Below, in pieces: positions 35,134-44,430 of a stretch of 64,000 bases of DNA (its first letter is position 1; the number at the start of each line of letters is the position of its first letter). The notes beneath the pieces were generated by a model that saw only the letters and a program-made list of their open reading frames with translations, made no database searches and had not been told where the DNA came from. The DNA comes from Halomonas sp. Its GTDB lineage: Bacteria > Pseudomonadota > Gammaproteobacteria > Pseudomonadales > Halomonadaceae. Position numbers and translations under genes: made by a program. The stretch is taken from positions 186,001 to 250,000 of the forward strand of contig NZ_JAGOBJ010000005.1 of assembly GCF_017983445.1 (NCBI RefSeq). The letters are read 5' to 3'.

Positions 35134-36919
35134 TCAGAAAACCTGCCCTTCCTGCATTTAAATAGTCGGCGCCATCAAACGAGCGCGTGGTCACGTAATC
35201 CTGATCTAAAACATTCTCTAATGTAAGGCGGGCACTCCACAGCGGTGCAAACTGCCAGCCGGCGCGCAGATTGACCAGCCCATAACCACTTAGGCGATCC
35301 TGGTTTTGAGCATCACGATAGCGATGGTTTTGAGCGACCCACGAACCGCCCAGCGACCACTCGCCTAATTCGCGGTCAATATCCAGACGCACGCTTTGCG
35401 TAGCGCGATTTTGCAGCCGATTGTCTGTTAAGCGATTCTCAGGATCGGTGTAGGTTAGCGCGGCAGCCAATATCCAATCATTGATCTCCACGCCGCTGGC
35501 AAGCTCTACTCCACGAATCCGTGACGAAGGTACGTTAGACTGAACGCCCTGCCCCGCAATCAGATTATCAATATCTGTTTGATAGAGAGCGGCATCCCAA
35601 AACCACAGCGCATATTGACCACGAACGCCCGCTTCAACGGTTTCGGAGGTTTCAGACTCAAGGTCTGGATTACCAAACCCCGGGTAGTAGAGCTGATTAT
35701 ACGTCGGCGCGTTAAACGCCGTGCCATAGCTGGCCCGTAGAGTATGGTTATCATCCAGTGCGTAGCCCGCTGCCAGGCTGCCGGTGACTTCATCGCCGTA
35801 GGCTTCATTATCATCAAAGCGTAAGCTGGCTTGCAGCGTTAGCGGTGAAAAATCCAGCAGCGCCTGGGTGAATATGGCTTTATTGCTGCGGCTGGTTTCA
35901 TCGTATTCAATGGTACTGTCTATCTTGTCCTCACTATATTCAGCGCCTGCGATCAGCTCGTGAGCCCCTGCGGTAACGATATTTTCCCAGCGCGCAGTGC
36001 TAATCTTGGTGTTGAATACCGAGTCGCCAAAGCTTGCATAATCATCGCTCTCATCGCGGGACTCACTCAGCGTGAGGCGGCTGCGCCAGTCTTTCGTGAT
36101 CGGTATTTCGCCATAAATACCGGCTACTTGTTGAACAAAGTCGTTTTCACCGCCGTCATATTCGTTGTTACCCCGAGCACGTAGCGCAAGGGCACCCACC
36201 TCAGCGCCATTTTCAAACGTATGCGAAACCCGCGCCAACGCAGAGGTATTGTCGTAGCCTTTATCTTCACCATCGCGACGAACCGGCTGGCCATCGGTAG
36301 TAAAATGGCTGCCCGCAAAGCTGTAGCGGGTACCGCCTTCGCGACCGCTGATTCCCGCGCTGACTCGCTGAGTATTGAACGAACCGCCGCCTATTGAAAA
36401 CCTCGGCTGCGGCCCCTCTTCGCTAGCCTGGGGCGTAAATAGCTGCACTACCCCGCCAATCGCATCGGCACCATACAGGCTACCCCGTGGGCCACGTACA
36501 ATTTCAGCACGCTCAAACATTCGCGGGTCAAGATACGACCAGGCAGCCCCGCCGCTGGTGGCTGAACGCAAACGAATGCCGTCAATCAACAGCACGTTTT
36601 GGCCGCTTCCGGTACCGCGAATATACACGCTGCTGTTTTTACCAAAGCTGCCGTTAGTGCTGACATCTACCCCCGGTTGGCCGCGAAACAGATCGGTAAT
36701 GCTCACCGGGTCTTGGCGGCGCAGCGTGGCTTCATCCAATACGGTAACCGAAGAAAGGCTTTCATTGGCCGTACGCGGCGCCAGCGCGGCAGTAACCACC
36801 ACCGGATTAAGCGTGCTTGGCGAATCAGCTTGGGCGCTTGGCACGTCACTCTGAGCAACGACCACGGAAGATACAACCAACGCAGCAAGCGCGGCAGAAA
36901 CAGGAAGATAGTTAGGCAT
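35114..36919 (-). CDS. btuB: TonB-dependent outer-membrane cobalamin receptor
   Basis: 601 residues. A signal peptide (ending VVVAQSD) is followed by a TonB-box-like NPVVVTA near residue 40, a plug domain (VTVLDEATLRRQDPVSITDLFRGQPGVDV, VYIRGTGSGQNVLLIDGIRL) and a 22-strand barrel ending FLSVHFGQ. It imports B12 across the outer membrane. It is headed by a cobalamin riboswitch and followed by btuF-btuC-btuD on the same strand. The start at 36919 is used because a signal peptide begins there; the frame extends further into the riboswitch leader. Confidence 0.93.
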   Translation of the reverse strand: MPNYLPVSAALAALVVSSVVVAQSDVPSAQADSPSTLNPVVVTAALAPRTANESLSSVTVLDEATLRRQDPVSITDLFRGQPGVDVSTNGSFGKNSSVYIRGTGSGQNVLLIDGIRLRSATSGGAAWSYLDPRMFERAEIVRGPRGSLYGADAIGGVVQLFTPQASEEGPQPRFSIGGGSFNTQRVSAGISGREGGTRYSFAGSHFTTDGQPVRRDGEDKGYDNTSALARVSHTFENGAEVGALALRARGNNEYDGGENDFVQQVAGIYGEIPITKDWRSRLTLSESRDESDDYASFGDSVFNTKISTARWENIVTAGAHELIAGAEYSEDKIDSTIEYDETSRSNKAIFTQALLDFSPLTLQASLRFDDNEAYGDEVTGSLAAGYALDDNHTLRASYGTAFNAPTYNQLYYPGFGNPDLESETSETVEAGVRGQYALWFWDAALYQTDIDNLIAGQGVQSNVPSSRIRGVELASGVEINDWILAAALTYTDPENRLTDNRLQNRATQSVRLDIDRELGEWSLGGSWVAQNHRYRDAQNQDRLSGYGLVNLRAGWQFAPLWSARLTLENVLDQDYVTTRSFDGADYLNAGRAGFLSVHFGQ

Positions 36920-37067
36920 GAGGAGGTACCTTGCGCGCTGTGCCAACCCGCACAACGTGGTTTTTATAATCGCCAAGCGCAGGCACCACAAGGGAATAGC
37001 AGGGATTCACTAATCGCCCTGAGAGCGCCCACCGCGTCCTAGCATGTTCGGCCGATATAGCCATCTC

Positions 37068-37245
37068 TCTCAGGCCGGTCTCCGGGCTGACAAGCGAAGC
37101 ACACTGACGCTTCCAAGCACTCACCTTCCCATGCGTTTATATTGCACAGTGGTAACGAGGGCTTTTAACTTGATCACCGTTGCGGGGGCAGCGTTGGATT
37201 TAACACCAACTTCCCGTTTCACCGACGGCACTGGCCGCCGACACC
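37068..37245 (-). promoter_or_regulatory. Cobalamin (AdoCbl) riboswitch of btuB
   Basis: On the minus strand the conserved blocks appear in order: CAGGTG, GGGAA with GGTG and AAATCC, GCTGCCCCCGCAACGGTG, CCACTG, GGGAAGG, and the B12 box AGCCCGGAGACCGGCCTG (37071-37088). About 150 bases of leader follow before the btuB ATG, long enough for an expression platform. High cobalamin should switch off btuB and probably the btuFCD genes behind it. Confidence 0.95.
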
Positions 37246-37258
37246 TGAAAGAGCGCGT

Positions 37259-37287
37259 AAACTAGCAAGTTGCCATGTTGGGGTCAA
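37259..37287 (-). promoter_or_regulatory. Promoter of the btuB riboswitch transcript
   Basis: TTGACC (37287-37282) and TAGTTT (37264-37259) on the minus strand are separated by exactly 17 bases and lie just upstream of the riboswitch aptamer, giving a start near 37252. Confidence 0.65.
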
Positions 37288-37459
37288 TTTTGTGCTTGAT
37301 AGTTATATTCGATAAAGCGGCGACTAGCACAGGTTCATTTACGAAATTTGTTAAGGGTTGAATGGGTTAAATCGGCCTTACTGGCGTTGACACTGCTGTG
37401 CATGAGCCGCTGGATACTTATCTTCCGTTATAAACTCATTGGCTGGTTTGATATTGCCA

Positions 37460-38470
37460 TCAGGGCCCGAACTTCTCAGGAAAATAGGAGAGCGGCGGCT
37501 CCAGGCCCAGCCACTCGTCTTTCATGCGTTCGCCTTCTTCTCGTTGTTCGGGAGTGACATTGCCGCGATAGACCCGAAGTGATCGCTCTGAAGACATGCT
37601 TGGAACTTCTTCGTGAATAGCCAGGAAAATAGCCCACCCTTCGGATGGGTCTGGTTCAGGGGCTCCTCGGCATAGCTCACGCCCCCCCTCATTGGGCATA
37701 ACATTGCAAGCGGCCAGCCAGCCACGCCCATTCATATGGCCTGCTTCAGACGCTCTGGTCATCCACTCCCAAGCTTCTGTCGGCTGATTCAAATGATTTA
37801 GCACAGAGGCAAGATTATTCATGGACGGGGCATACTCGGCTTCCGCCGCTCTGCGAAACCACACTTCGGCCGCTTCAAGGCGTTCAGTGTCGCTGCCGTA
37901 AGCATCATCATCGTTACGCGTCAGCTCACCCAGCCAATTCATCGCATTGGCATTGCCCGCCTCCGCCGCGCGGTGCAGCCACTTAAGTGCCTCATCTTCA
38001 TCGGGCTCTTCAACGTAGTAATAAATATCATAGAGCGCGCCCATGGCATCAGCATCTCCGGCTTCTGCTTTGGACAGTGTGAGTTCAAGCGCAGCCTGGG
38101 GCCAATCGTCGCCGTTTTCCGGGCAGACATCACCCAGCTCGCAGGCCCCGCCATCGAACAGGCGCAGCATGGCGTAGGGCTCGCCGTGCTGGGCAGCCTG
38201 GTAGTACCAGTCCAGTGCGGCTTGTGAAAGCCCTCGGCTGAGCAGTCGATTCGCTTCGCCCAGGTGATACATGGCTTCCACATCACCACTTTCAGCTGCT
38301 ATCTCGAGCGGTGGCTGCATCTTTTCCCACTGATGAATACCCCACAGTCGCATGCCTTCGTCTTTAGCGGCTTGAGCTTCTTCGTCAAGTGCAAAGGCTG
38401 GTGGTAGTGTTAACGGCGTTAAGAGCAAGCTGGCTAGTGTTGCCAGAAGACCGGCGCGAGGGAGTAACAT
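37460..38470 (-). CDS. Sel1-repeat periplasmic protein, copy 1
   Basis: 336 residues. A signal peptide (ending PAFALDEE) is followed by about five Sel1-like/TPR repeats (for example DVEAMYHLGEANRLL, ALDWYYQAAQHGEPYAM, ALKWLHRAAEAGNANAMNW, AEVWFRRAAEAEYAPSMNN). A conserved CELGDVC pair could form a disulfide. It is the last of three tandem paralogues downstream of a T6SS effector module, so an immunity or chaperone role is plausible, but no function is established. The C-terminal GLEPPLSYFPEKFGP is common to all three. Confidence 0.82.
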   Translation of the reverse strand: MLLPRAGLLATLASLLLTPLTLPPAFALDEEAQAAKDEGMRLWGIHQWEKMQPPLEIAAESGDVEAMYHLGEANRLLSRGLSQAALDWYYQAAQHGEPYAMLRLFDGGACELGDVCPENGDDWPQAALELTLSKAEAGDADAMGALYDIYYYVEEPDEDEALKWLHRAAEAGNANAMNWLGELTRNDDDAYGSDTERLEAAEVWFRRAAEAEYAPSMNNLASVLNHLNQPTEAWEWMTRASEAGHMNGRGWLAACNVMPNEGGRELCRGAPEPDPSEGWAIFLAIHEEVPSMSSERSLRVYRGNVTPEQREEGERMKDEWLGLEPPLSYFPEKFGP

Positions 38471-38472
38471 TA

Positions 38473-39489
38473 TCAGGGGCCAAACTTCTCGGGAAAATAG
38501 GAGAGCGGCGGTTCCAGGCCCAGCCAGTCGTCTTTCATGCGTTCGCCTTCGGCGCGTTGTTCGGGGGTGACGTGCTCTCTATATATATCAAGGTCTTGCT
38601 CTGAATAGCTTCCGGCCACCTCTTCCTGAATTGCCAGCAATATTGCCCATCCTTTTGCAGGATCTGGCTCCAATGCCGCTCGACATAAGTCCTCAAAGTC
38701 TCTGAGTGTAGGCTCTATATTGCAGGCGGCTATCCATCGACGCCCATTGATATGACCTGCCCTGGAGGATTCCTCTCGCCACTCTCGAGATTCCTCATAA
38801 TGTTCCAGATGACTTAAGACGACAGCCAAGTTATTCATCCCCGGTGCATACCCTGCCTCGGCCGCCCGGCGAAACCATACCTCCGCTGCTTCCAGTTTCT
38901 CCTTAGTAAGCTCGAAAGCATCACCTTCATTGCGTGCTAGCTCACCCAACCAGTTCATGGCATTGCCTGCCTCGGCCGCCCGATGTAACCACTTCAGCGC
39001 CTCTTCTTCGTCGGGCTCTTCCACGTAGTAATAGATGCTATAAAGCGCTGCCATGGCTGTAGCGTCACCGGCCTCTGCCTTGGGCAGTGTGAGCTCGAGC
39101 GCCTCCTGCGGCCAGTCATCGCCGTTTTCCGGACAAACGTCGCCCAGCTCGCAGGCGCCGCCGTCGAACAAGCGCAGCATGGCATAGGGCTCGCCATGCT
39201 GTGCGGCTTGGTAGTACCAGTCCAATGCAGCTTGATTCATGTTTCCCATCACTAACCGACGATTAGCTTCGCCCAGATAGTACATTGCTTCTACATCACC
39301 TGCTTCAGCCGCTTGCTCAAGAAATGAAATAGTTGAATCTGCCCTTCTAATCCCGTAAAGCCGCATCCCTTCTTCTTTGGCGGCCTGAGCATTTTCGTCC
39401 AATGCCCAGGCTGGTGATAGCGTTAACGGCATCAAGAGCAAGCTAGCCAGTGTCGCCAGAAGACCGGCGCGAGGGAGTAACATCATCAT
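38473..39489 (-). CDS. Sel1-repeat periplasmic protein, copy 2
   Basis: 338 residues, very similar to its neighbours through the whole length, with signal peptide (ending PAWALDEN), CELGDVC and the GLEPPLSYFPEKFGP end. It diverges most around residues 45-75 (GIRRADSTISFLEQ) and 230-270 (EHYEESREWREES), and it lacks one Ala-Asn pair in the central repeat. These variable patches may be where the copies differ in partner. Its start overlaps the copy 3 stop by four bases. Confidence 0.82.
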   Translation of the reverse strand: MMMLLPRAGLLATLASLLLMPLTLSPAWALDENAQAAKEEGMRLYGIRRADSTISFLEQAAEAGDVEAMYYLGEANRRLVMGNMNQAALDWYYQAAQHGEPYAMLRLFDGGACELGDVCPENGDDWPQEALELTLPKAEAGDATAMAALYSIYYYVEEPDEEEALKWLHRAAEAGNAMNWLGELARNEGDAFELTKEKLEAAEVWFRRAAEAGYAPGMNNLAVVLSHLEHYEESREWREESSRAGHINGRRWIAACNIEPTLRDFEDLCRAALEPDPAKGWAILLAIQEEVAGSYSEQDLDIYREHVTPEQRAEGERMKDDWLGLEPPLSYFPEKFGP

Positions 39490-40487
39490 GGGCCAAACTT
39501 CTCGGGGAAATAGGAGAGCGGCGGTTCCAGGCCCAGCCAGTCATCTTTCATGCGCTCGCCTTCGGCGCGTTGTTCGGGAGTGACAATATCGCGATAAGCA
39601 CGCAGAGCGTTTTCCGAAGACGTGCCTGGTACTTCCTCGTGAATAGCCAGGAAGATAGCCCATCCTTCGGCAGGGTCTGGTTCAGGAGCTCCTCGGCATA
39701 GTTCACGCCCCACTTCATTAGGCGCAACATTGCAAGCGGCCAGCCAGCCACGCCCATTCATATGGCCTGTTTCGGACGCTCTAGTCATCCACTCCCAGGC
39801 TTCTTTCGGCTGGTTCAAATGGTTTAACACAGAGGCAAGATTGTTCATACCGGGCGCATACCCCGCTTCAGCCGCCCGGCGAAACCATACCTCCGCCGCC
39901 TCTAAACGCTCTGTATCGCTGTCATAAGCATCATTGTCGTTGCGAGTGCGCTTACCCAGCCAGTTCATGGCGTTGGTGTTGCCCGCCTCAGCTGCGCGGT
40001 GCAGCCACTTGAGCGCCTCTTCTTCGTCAGGCTCTTCCAGGTAGTAATAGATGTTGTAGAGCGCCGCCATGGCTTCAGGGTCGCCAGCTTCCGCCTTGGG
40101 CAGCGTGAGCTCGAGCGCCTCCTGCGGCCAATCATCGCCATTTTCCGGGCAAACTTCGCCCAACTCGCAGGCTCCGCCGTCGAACAAGCGCAACATGGCG
40201 TAGGGTTCGCCATGTTGAGCGGCTTGGTAGTACCAATCCAGCGCGACCTGGGTTAGCCCCATATGGCGCAAGCGATCAACTTCTCCAAGGTAATACATCG
40301 CCTCCGCATCACCTGCTTTTGCGGCTATTTCCAAATAGGGTGTGCTTCTTGAGCGTTGATGTGCGTTGTAGAGCCGCATACCTTCATCTTTAGCGGCTTG
40401 CGCTTCCTCGTCCAATGCCCAAGCAACAGGTAACATTACCGGTGTTAACAATAAGCCGGTCAGTATGGCTAGAAGGGCCGATCGCAT
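39486..40487 (-). CDS. Sel1-repeat periplasmic protein, copy 3
   Basis: 333 residues; signal peptide MRSALLAILTGLLLTPVML ends near AWALDEE. Repeats are as in the other copies, and overall it is closest to copy 1 in the C-terminal half (HLNQPKEAWEWMTRASETGHMNGRGWLAACNV). It is the first of the three genes behind the decayed effector gene, 25 bases away, so it was probably co-transcribed with it. The role as a T6SS immunity protein is inferred from position and periplasmic export. Confidence 0.82.
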   Translation of the reverse strand: MRSALLAILTGLLLTPVMLPVAWALDEEAQAAKDEGMRLYNAHQRSRSTPYLEIAAKAGDAEAMYYLGEVDRLRHMGLTQVALDWYYQAAQHGEPYAMLRLFDGGACELGEVCPENGDDWPQEALELTLPKAEAGDPEAMAALYNIYYYLEEPDEEEALKWLHRAAEAGNTNAMNWLGKRTRNDNDAYDSDTERLEAAEVWFRRAAEAGYAPGMNNLASVLNHLNQPKEAWEWMTRASETGHMNGRGWLAACNVAPNEVGRELCRGAPEPDPAEGWAIFLAIHEEVPGTSSENALRAYRDIVTPEQRAEGERMKDDWLGLEPPLSYFPEKFGP

Positions 40488-40511
40488 AATTTGATTCCTT
40501 GGTCGATTACT

Positions 40512-41652
40512 TTACTGAGTAGCGCACACTTCGGTTGCCAGGCCTGCGACGTAACGGTGGTAGTTTCGTTTTGCGATAGGTACGTCGGTATTATCTGTAC
40601 CTGAGTTCCGCTCCATAAACCCCTCTAAATCACGTTTGCGGCGCTCGTAGGCATGCTTTGGGTCATCATGCCATGGCTGACCATCATCGCTAATTCGGAG
40701 GAGTGCCTTGGCAAACAGGTACTGCGAGGGGGTGGGGTCTTCCTGACTAAAACGACATAGCGAGCCGTAAACACCGGTCGTTACTCTCTCGACTATCCAT
40801 CCTAAACAATTGGAGATGGCGATTTGCTGAAAGCCCAAAGCTTCTTGAGAGCCGAACTGCTCAACGCTGCCACGGCTTCTGCCCCTCCCAGACGCTTCGA
40901 CTTCAAACGCTTGCGGCTCGCTGATCAGCAAAATATAGTAAAGCTCCCATTGGCTCAGGAGTAAGCTGTTGCACCCAGGCTTTCATTTGTTCCAAGTCCT
41001 CGCCATCACGCGTTGCAAGCACATAAGCAATCGGCCCCGCATTCTGCCCTCCGGTCATGGCTCTGTAGATCTGCTCAATACCGGCCTTGCCGCGTGCGGC
41101 GAGCAACCCTACGTTCAGCAGCGTTGTGGCGGCGAGATAGCCGAGAAAGCCAAGGGTTTCGTAGGCTTCTTCGTCGACCCACTCGGGCTGAACGTAGTTG
41201 TTATCCACCATGGCGCGGTGAAGCATGGTGAGCCATAAATCCAGGTTATCCACATCCAGATCAATCGCCAGCGATCCGCCAACGCCTTTGCCCACGACCA
41301 GCCGAGCACTCATGACGAGGGTGAACTTACCGCCCTGCATACGTAAAGGAAAACCGGCCTTCGCCCCGATACCGATGGATACCTCGCCCCCCAACTTGGC
41401 ATTGCCGAGGCTTCGCCACCCCGTGAGTGACCGGCTCGACCCCTGCATGGCAAGTTCTGATAACGCGGCGCGTGTCGGCAGCAGGCGCTGCAGATTTTCC
41501 GGTGGTTCCCAGTGCAAGGCGCAGCGTGTTTAGGTGCCCATGACGATAAAGTTAAAGGGGGTTAAGACGCCTTCTTTATCAGGACCATTAGCATATTTAG
41601 TCGCATTATTCTATTTCAGCGGTGAAGCTTTCTTTGGTGGTAGCTTAGCCAT
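40512..41652 (-). pseudogene. Decayed T6SS effector-like gene: short N-terminus, two stops, one frameshift
   Basis: An ATG at 41652, overlapping the end of the Tle1-like gene, begins MAKLPPKKASPLK and stops (41611). The same frame continues NNATKYANGPDKEGVLTPFNFIVMGT, stops again (41530), then runs LHWEPPENLQRLLPTRAALS to about 40940. There a one-base shift moves to the frame WELYYILLISEPQAFEVEASGRGRS, which ends at 40512. The C-terminal part has a hydrophobic helix (TLGFLGYLAATTLLNVGLLAA). The pieces look like the two ends of a much larger cargo protein after internal deletion. I do not recognise the effector family with confidence. Confidence 0.65.
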
Positions 41653-43438
41653 CAGGCTTATCAATACCCCGCCACGTCATAAACCGATACCCGCCAACGA
41701 GCTGTGAGGGCTGCCGGTTTCGATAAGTCATTTCTTCGGGCTGCTTGTCATGCAAACCATAGGCAAACAAAAGCCCTACTGGCTCAGGTAGCTCAGGGGG
41801 CGACTCTTCTCTTGTCCACTGATACCAGCTATTGGCTAATTGCGAGTGATGGCGAAGCGTTGCACGCGCATGTAAATAGGTATTTCTGTCGGATGAGCGT
41901 TCACGGCGGCGTATATCTGCGGCCTCATCGTCCACATCTTCGAGCCAACCCCAGGCTTGCTTTAATGTAGATAATGCTGCATCCACTTCAGCGCGTTCTG
42001 CCGTTTGGATCGACCACTCTTCCCGGGAGCCTGAAACAGAGGCTACGAGCGAACCAATGGTGCGATGGTAATAACGGTTGGGCAAGGCATCTTCGCGCGC
42101 TTCCAGCGCGGCCAGGGTATCCTGATAGTCGCGGAAGCGTTGTGCCAGCCAGGCCAGATAAACCAGGGTATGAGAGCGGAAGTTCTCATCCGTAGGATTT
42201 TGCCGAGAATTAGTCAGCCGTTGGTAGTGGCGCGCCAAGGCGGGTAACGAATAGCCTTCGATTTCATCGTTCAGCTCGAACATTTGGGCAAACCGACGCC
42301 CTTTGTTTACCAAGCTATCCAACGGTGGAAAGGGCACGCCAGCAATAGTGGCACGGCGATACATACGGTGCAGGGCCGCACGCGAAAGTTCTGCGCTGGT
42401 TTTCTGTTCGTCGGCGGCTAACCCACCACCAATATCTTCGCTAATGCCAGGGCACAGCTCTTCATGCCACTGCGAATTTTGCCCCCCCAGCGGACGGCAA
42501 CGACGATAAAAGCGCCGCTCATGGGCAGCAATAAGATGCAGTACTCGCTGGCAACCCGGATGTAACTCTCCACCATCATCGAGCACCGGGCTTAACGGGT
42601 GAAACCAATCCAGCAGACCCATTTCGGCGTGGGTACGGTCCACACAGTCCAACAAGCCTACAAATACAACCTCCACATCGCTGTCCTGATAAACAAAACG
42701 CTCACCGTCCTGATCGCACACTTCATCCAGCAGCCGTCGTACAAAGGCTTTTGCCATGGCGGCACCAAAATCGAAGCCAAAGACAGAGACACGTATTCTG
42801 GTCAGCGGTAGCTCGCTGTTCTGTTTGACGTCAGCCACACTGCTCTGAAAATCGCGAACAGCGGAGGAGAGGCGGGTGTGACTTCCACTCATCAACAGGC
42901 TGGCGGCAACGGGGGTGTCACGAATAGGCGCAATGGCTTCAATACCTGTGCGCACAGCACCATCTCGGGCCGCTTTAACCCAATTCCACGGTTGAGTGAT
43001 TGACACCTTAAACGAGCGCGTGAAAACCTCGTACCACCGTCCCGAACCACCCCCAGATAGCACTTCTTTTGCGGCATCCGTGGCACTGGAACGCAGCTGC
43101 CCCTCCCCCGTTCCGACTGCTTCGCCAGGAACGCGGTTCGCAGCACCTACTACATCGGCAGAAATGCTAGAATCGAAAGATGTTCCAAGGCCGGAATAGT
43201 AGTGCTTGCGAAAAGCACTGCCTACTTGATCATCTTGTTCAAATGGATGTGTTTCAAACATTGCCGCTATATTGCTAATTTTGTCAGTTAGCACATCATC
43301 AGTGAGGTTTCGGCTTATTCCATCAAAGAAGAACCCTATGTCTATAACCTTCTGACACTTAGCACCAAAAAAAATAGAATTAGAACCCTCGCTACGAGAG
43401 TTAAATGCCTGAATGCATTCTAAAGTAGCTTCATTCAT
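41645..43438 (-). CDS. Tle1-like (DUF2235) T6SS effector, catalytic residues substituted
   Basis: 597 residues. DUF2235 alpha/beta-hydrolase layout: IGFFFDGISRNL at the N-terminus, the nucleophile-elbow region VSVFGFDFGAAMAKAF (normally GFSRGA), VVFVGLLDCVDR holding the usual Asp, and ELCPGISEDIGGGL (normally PGvHSDIGGGY). Both the elbow Ser and the family's His are replaced (by Asp and by the SE pair). The two upstream DUF3304 genes are the family of Tle1 immunity proteins, which supports the assignment. Starts at 43438 (ATG) and 43447 (GTG) are both possible. It may be an inactive relic, a structural cargo, or an enzyme using other residues. Confidence 0.78.
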   Translation of the reverse strand: MNEATLECIQAFNSRSEGSNSIFFGAKCQKVIDIGFFFDGISRNLTDDVLTDKISNIAAMFETHPFEQDDQVGSAFRKHYYSGLGTSFDSSISADVVGAANRVPGEAVGTGEGQLRSSATDAAKEVLSGGGSGRWYEVFTRSFKVSITQPWNWVKAARDGAVRTGIEAIAPIRDTPVAASLLMSGSHTRLSSAVRDFQSSVADVKQNSELPLTRIRVSVFGFDFGAAMAKAFVRRLLDEVCDQDGERFVYQDSDVEVVFVGLLDCVDRTHAEMGLLDWFHPLSPVLDDGGELHPGCQRVLHLIAAHERRFYRRCRPLGGQNSQWHEELCPGISEDIGGGLAADEQKTSAELSRAALHRMYRRATIAGVPFPPLDSLVNKGRRFAQMFELNDEIEGYSLPALARHYQRLTNSRQNPTDENFRSHTLVYLAWLAQRFRDYQDTLAALEAREDALPNRYYHRTIGSLVASVSGSREEWSIQTAERAEVDAALSTLKQAWGWLEDVDDEAADIRRRERSSDRNTYLHARATLRHHSQLANSWYQWTREESPPELPEPVGLLFAYGLHDKQPEEMTYRNRQPSQLVGGYRFMTWRGIDKPDG

Positions 43439-43892
43439 TGCGTTCACTCTCTTCTCTGCGATATTGATCTAGTTTTGGCGACCTAATGTTGTGACTCCAG
43501 ATCAAATCAACTCGATTGTCAGGCAGAAAATGTACGTGAAGGTACTGATCCTCTCGACTGTATTCTGGCATTTTTAAAGTGACACGATGCTCTTCCTCTT
43601 CTAATCCTGCTTCGATATCTTCTGGGGTAACATCTAGAATCCATACCACTTCGACGCTATCTCCTTCGAAAGACCAACAGCAAGTGGTTCCGCCATTCCC
43701 ACCATAGTTACCATCAACAAAATATCGAAAAAGAGGTCGATCAGTATGATTGTAGCCGACTAAGCTTCCACTTTTTGATGTATTAAAAATCATGCTCCAG
43801 GCAAGCCATACGATTACCAAGGCAGCTAATAAAATCTGAAGCCAAACAGGTATCAGACGCATATAACGGCTTATTGCCCAGCGAACTAACAT
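43431..43892 (-). CDS. DUF3304/Tli1-like immunity protein, copy 2
   Basis: 153 residues. The N-terminal anchor helix is RLIPVWLQILLAALVIVWLAW. A periplasmic domain follows with GYNHTDRPLFRYFVDGNYGGN and GGTTCCWSFEG, the DUF3304 hallmark of T6SS lipase immunity proteins. GGGAG precedes the ATG at 43892. The first 40 residues are almost identical to copy 1, while the periplasmic part differs, as expected of duplicated immunity genes that diverge at the toxin-binding face. It ends within eight bases of the Tle1-like start. Confidence 0.82.
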   Translation of the reverse strand: MLVRWAISRYMRLIPVWLQILLAALVIVWLAWSMIFNTSKSGSLVGYNHTDRPLFRYFVDGNYGGNGGTTCCWSFEGDSVEVVWILDVTPEDIEAGLEEEEHRVTLKMPEYSREDQYLHVHFLPDNRVDLIWSHNIRSPKLDQYRREESERNE

Positions 43893-43959
43893 GATAAACA
43901 GCTCCCTTTTTTCATAAATAATTCCGTGCAAAAATTATAATCAGGCATAGTCAATCTTC

Positions 43960-44430
43960 TTACCTTAATTGATCAGAGAGAGGAGATTGCAGGTCTGGGC
44001 TCCAAGCGAGTTCAATTTTATTATCTGTAAGAAAATGTACGTGCAGATACTGGTCCTCTCGCCTATATTCTGGCATGGGAATTTCTACGCTATGCCTTTC
44101 CTCCTCGATCCCATGATGTGACTGCTCTCCTGTCACACTTAGAATCCAGACTACCTCAACAGATTCTCCTTTAAAGGACCAGCAGCAGGTAGTGCCACCT
44201 CTGGTATATAAACCTCCAGAGTAGGCGGATAGATTCCCTCCCCAATTACCATCAACCCAGAAACTACCAATAGGCCTTTCAGTAAGATTGTGACCCGCCA
44301 AGCTTCCATTCTTTGATGTATTAAAAACCATGGTCCAGACAAGCCATACAACCACCAAGGCAGCCAACAACACCTGAAGCCAGACAGGTATCAAACGCAT
44401 ATAACGGCTTATTGCCCAGCGAACTAACAT
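43960..44430 (-). CDS. DUF3304/Tli1-like immunity protein, copy 1
   Basis: 156 residues. It has the membrane anchor RLIPVWLQVLLAALVVVWLVW, then GHNLTERPIGSFWVDGNWGGN and GGTTCCWSFKG. It carries a short insertion (LSAYSGGLYTR) absent from copy 2. It overlaps the DUF4123 gene by seven bases, so it is in the same operon. Known DUF3304 members block Tle1-type phospholipases in the periplasm; that function is inferred here. Confidence 0.83.
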   Translation of the reverse strand: MLVRWAISRYMRLIPVWLQVLLAALVVVWLVWTMVFNTSKNGSLAGHNLTERPIGSFWVDGNWGGNLSAYSGGLYTRGGTTCCWSFKGESVEVVWILSVTGEQSHHGIEEERHSVEIPMPEYRREDQYLHVHFLTDNKIELAWSPDLQSPLSDQLR

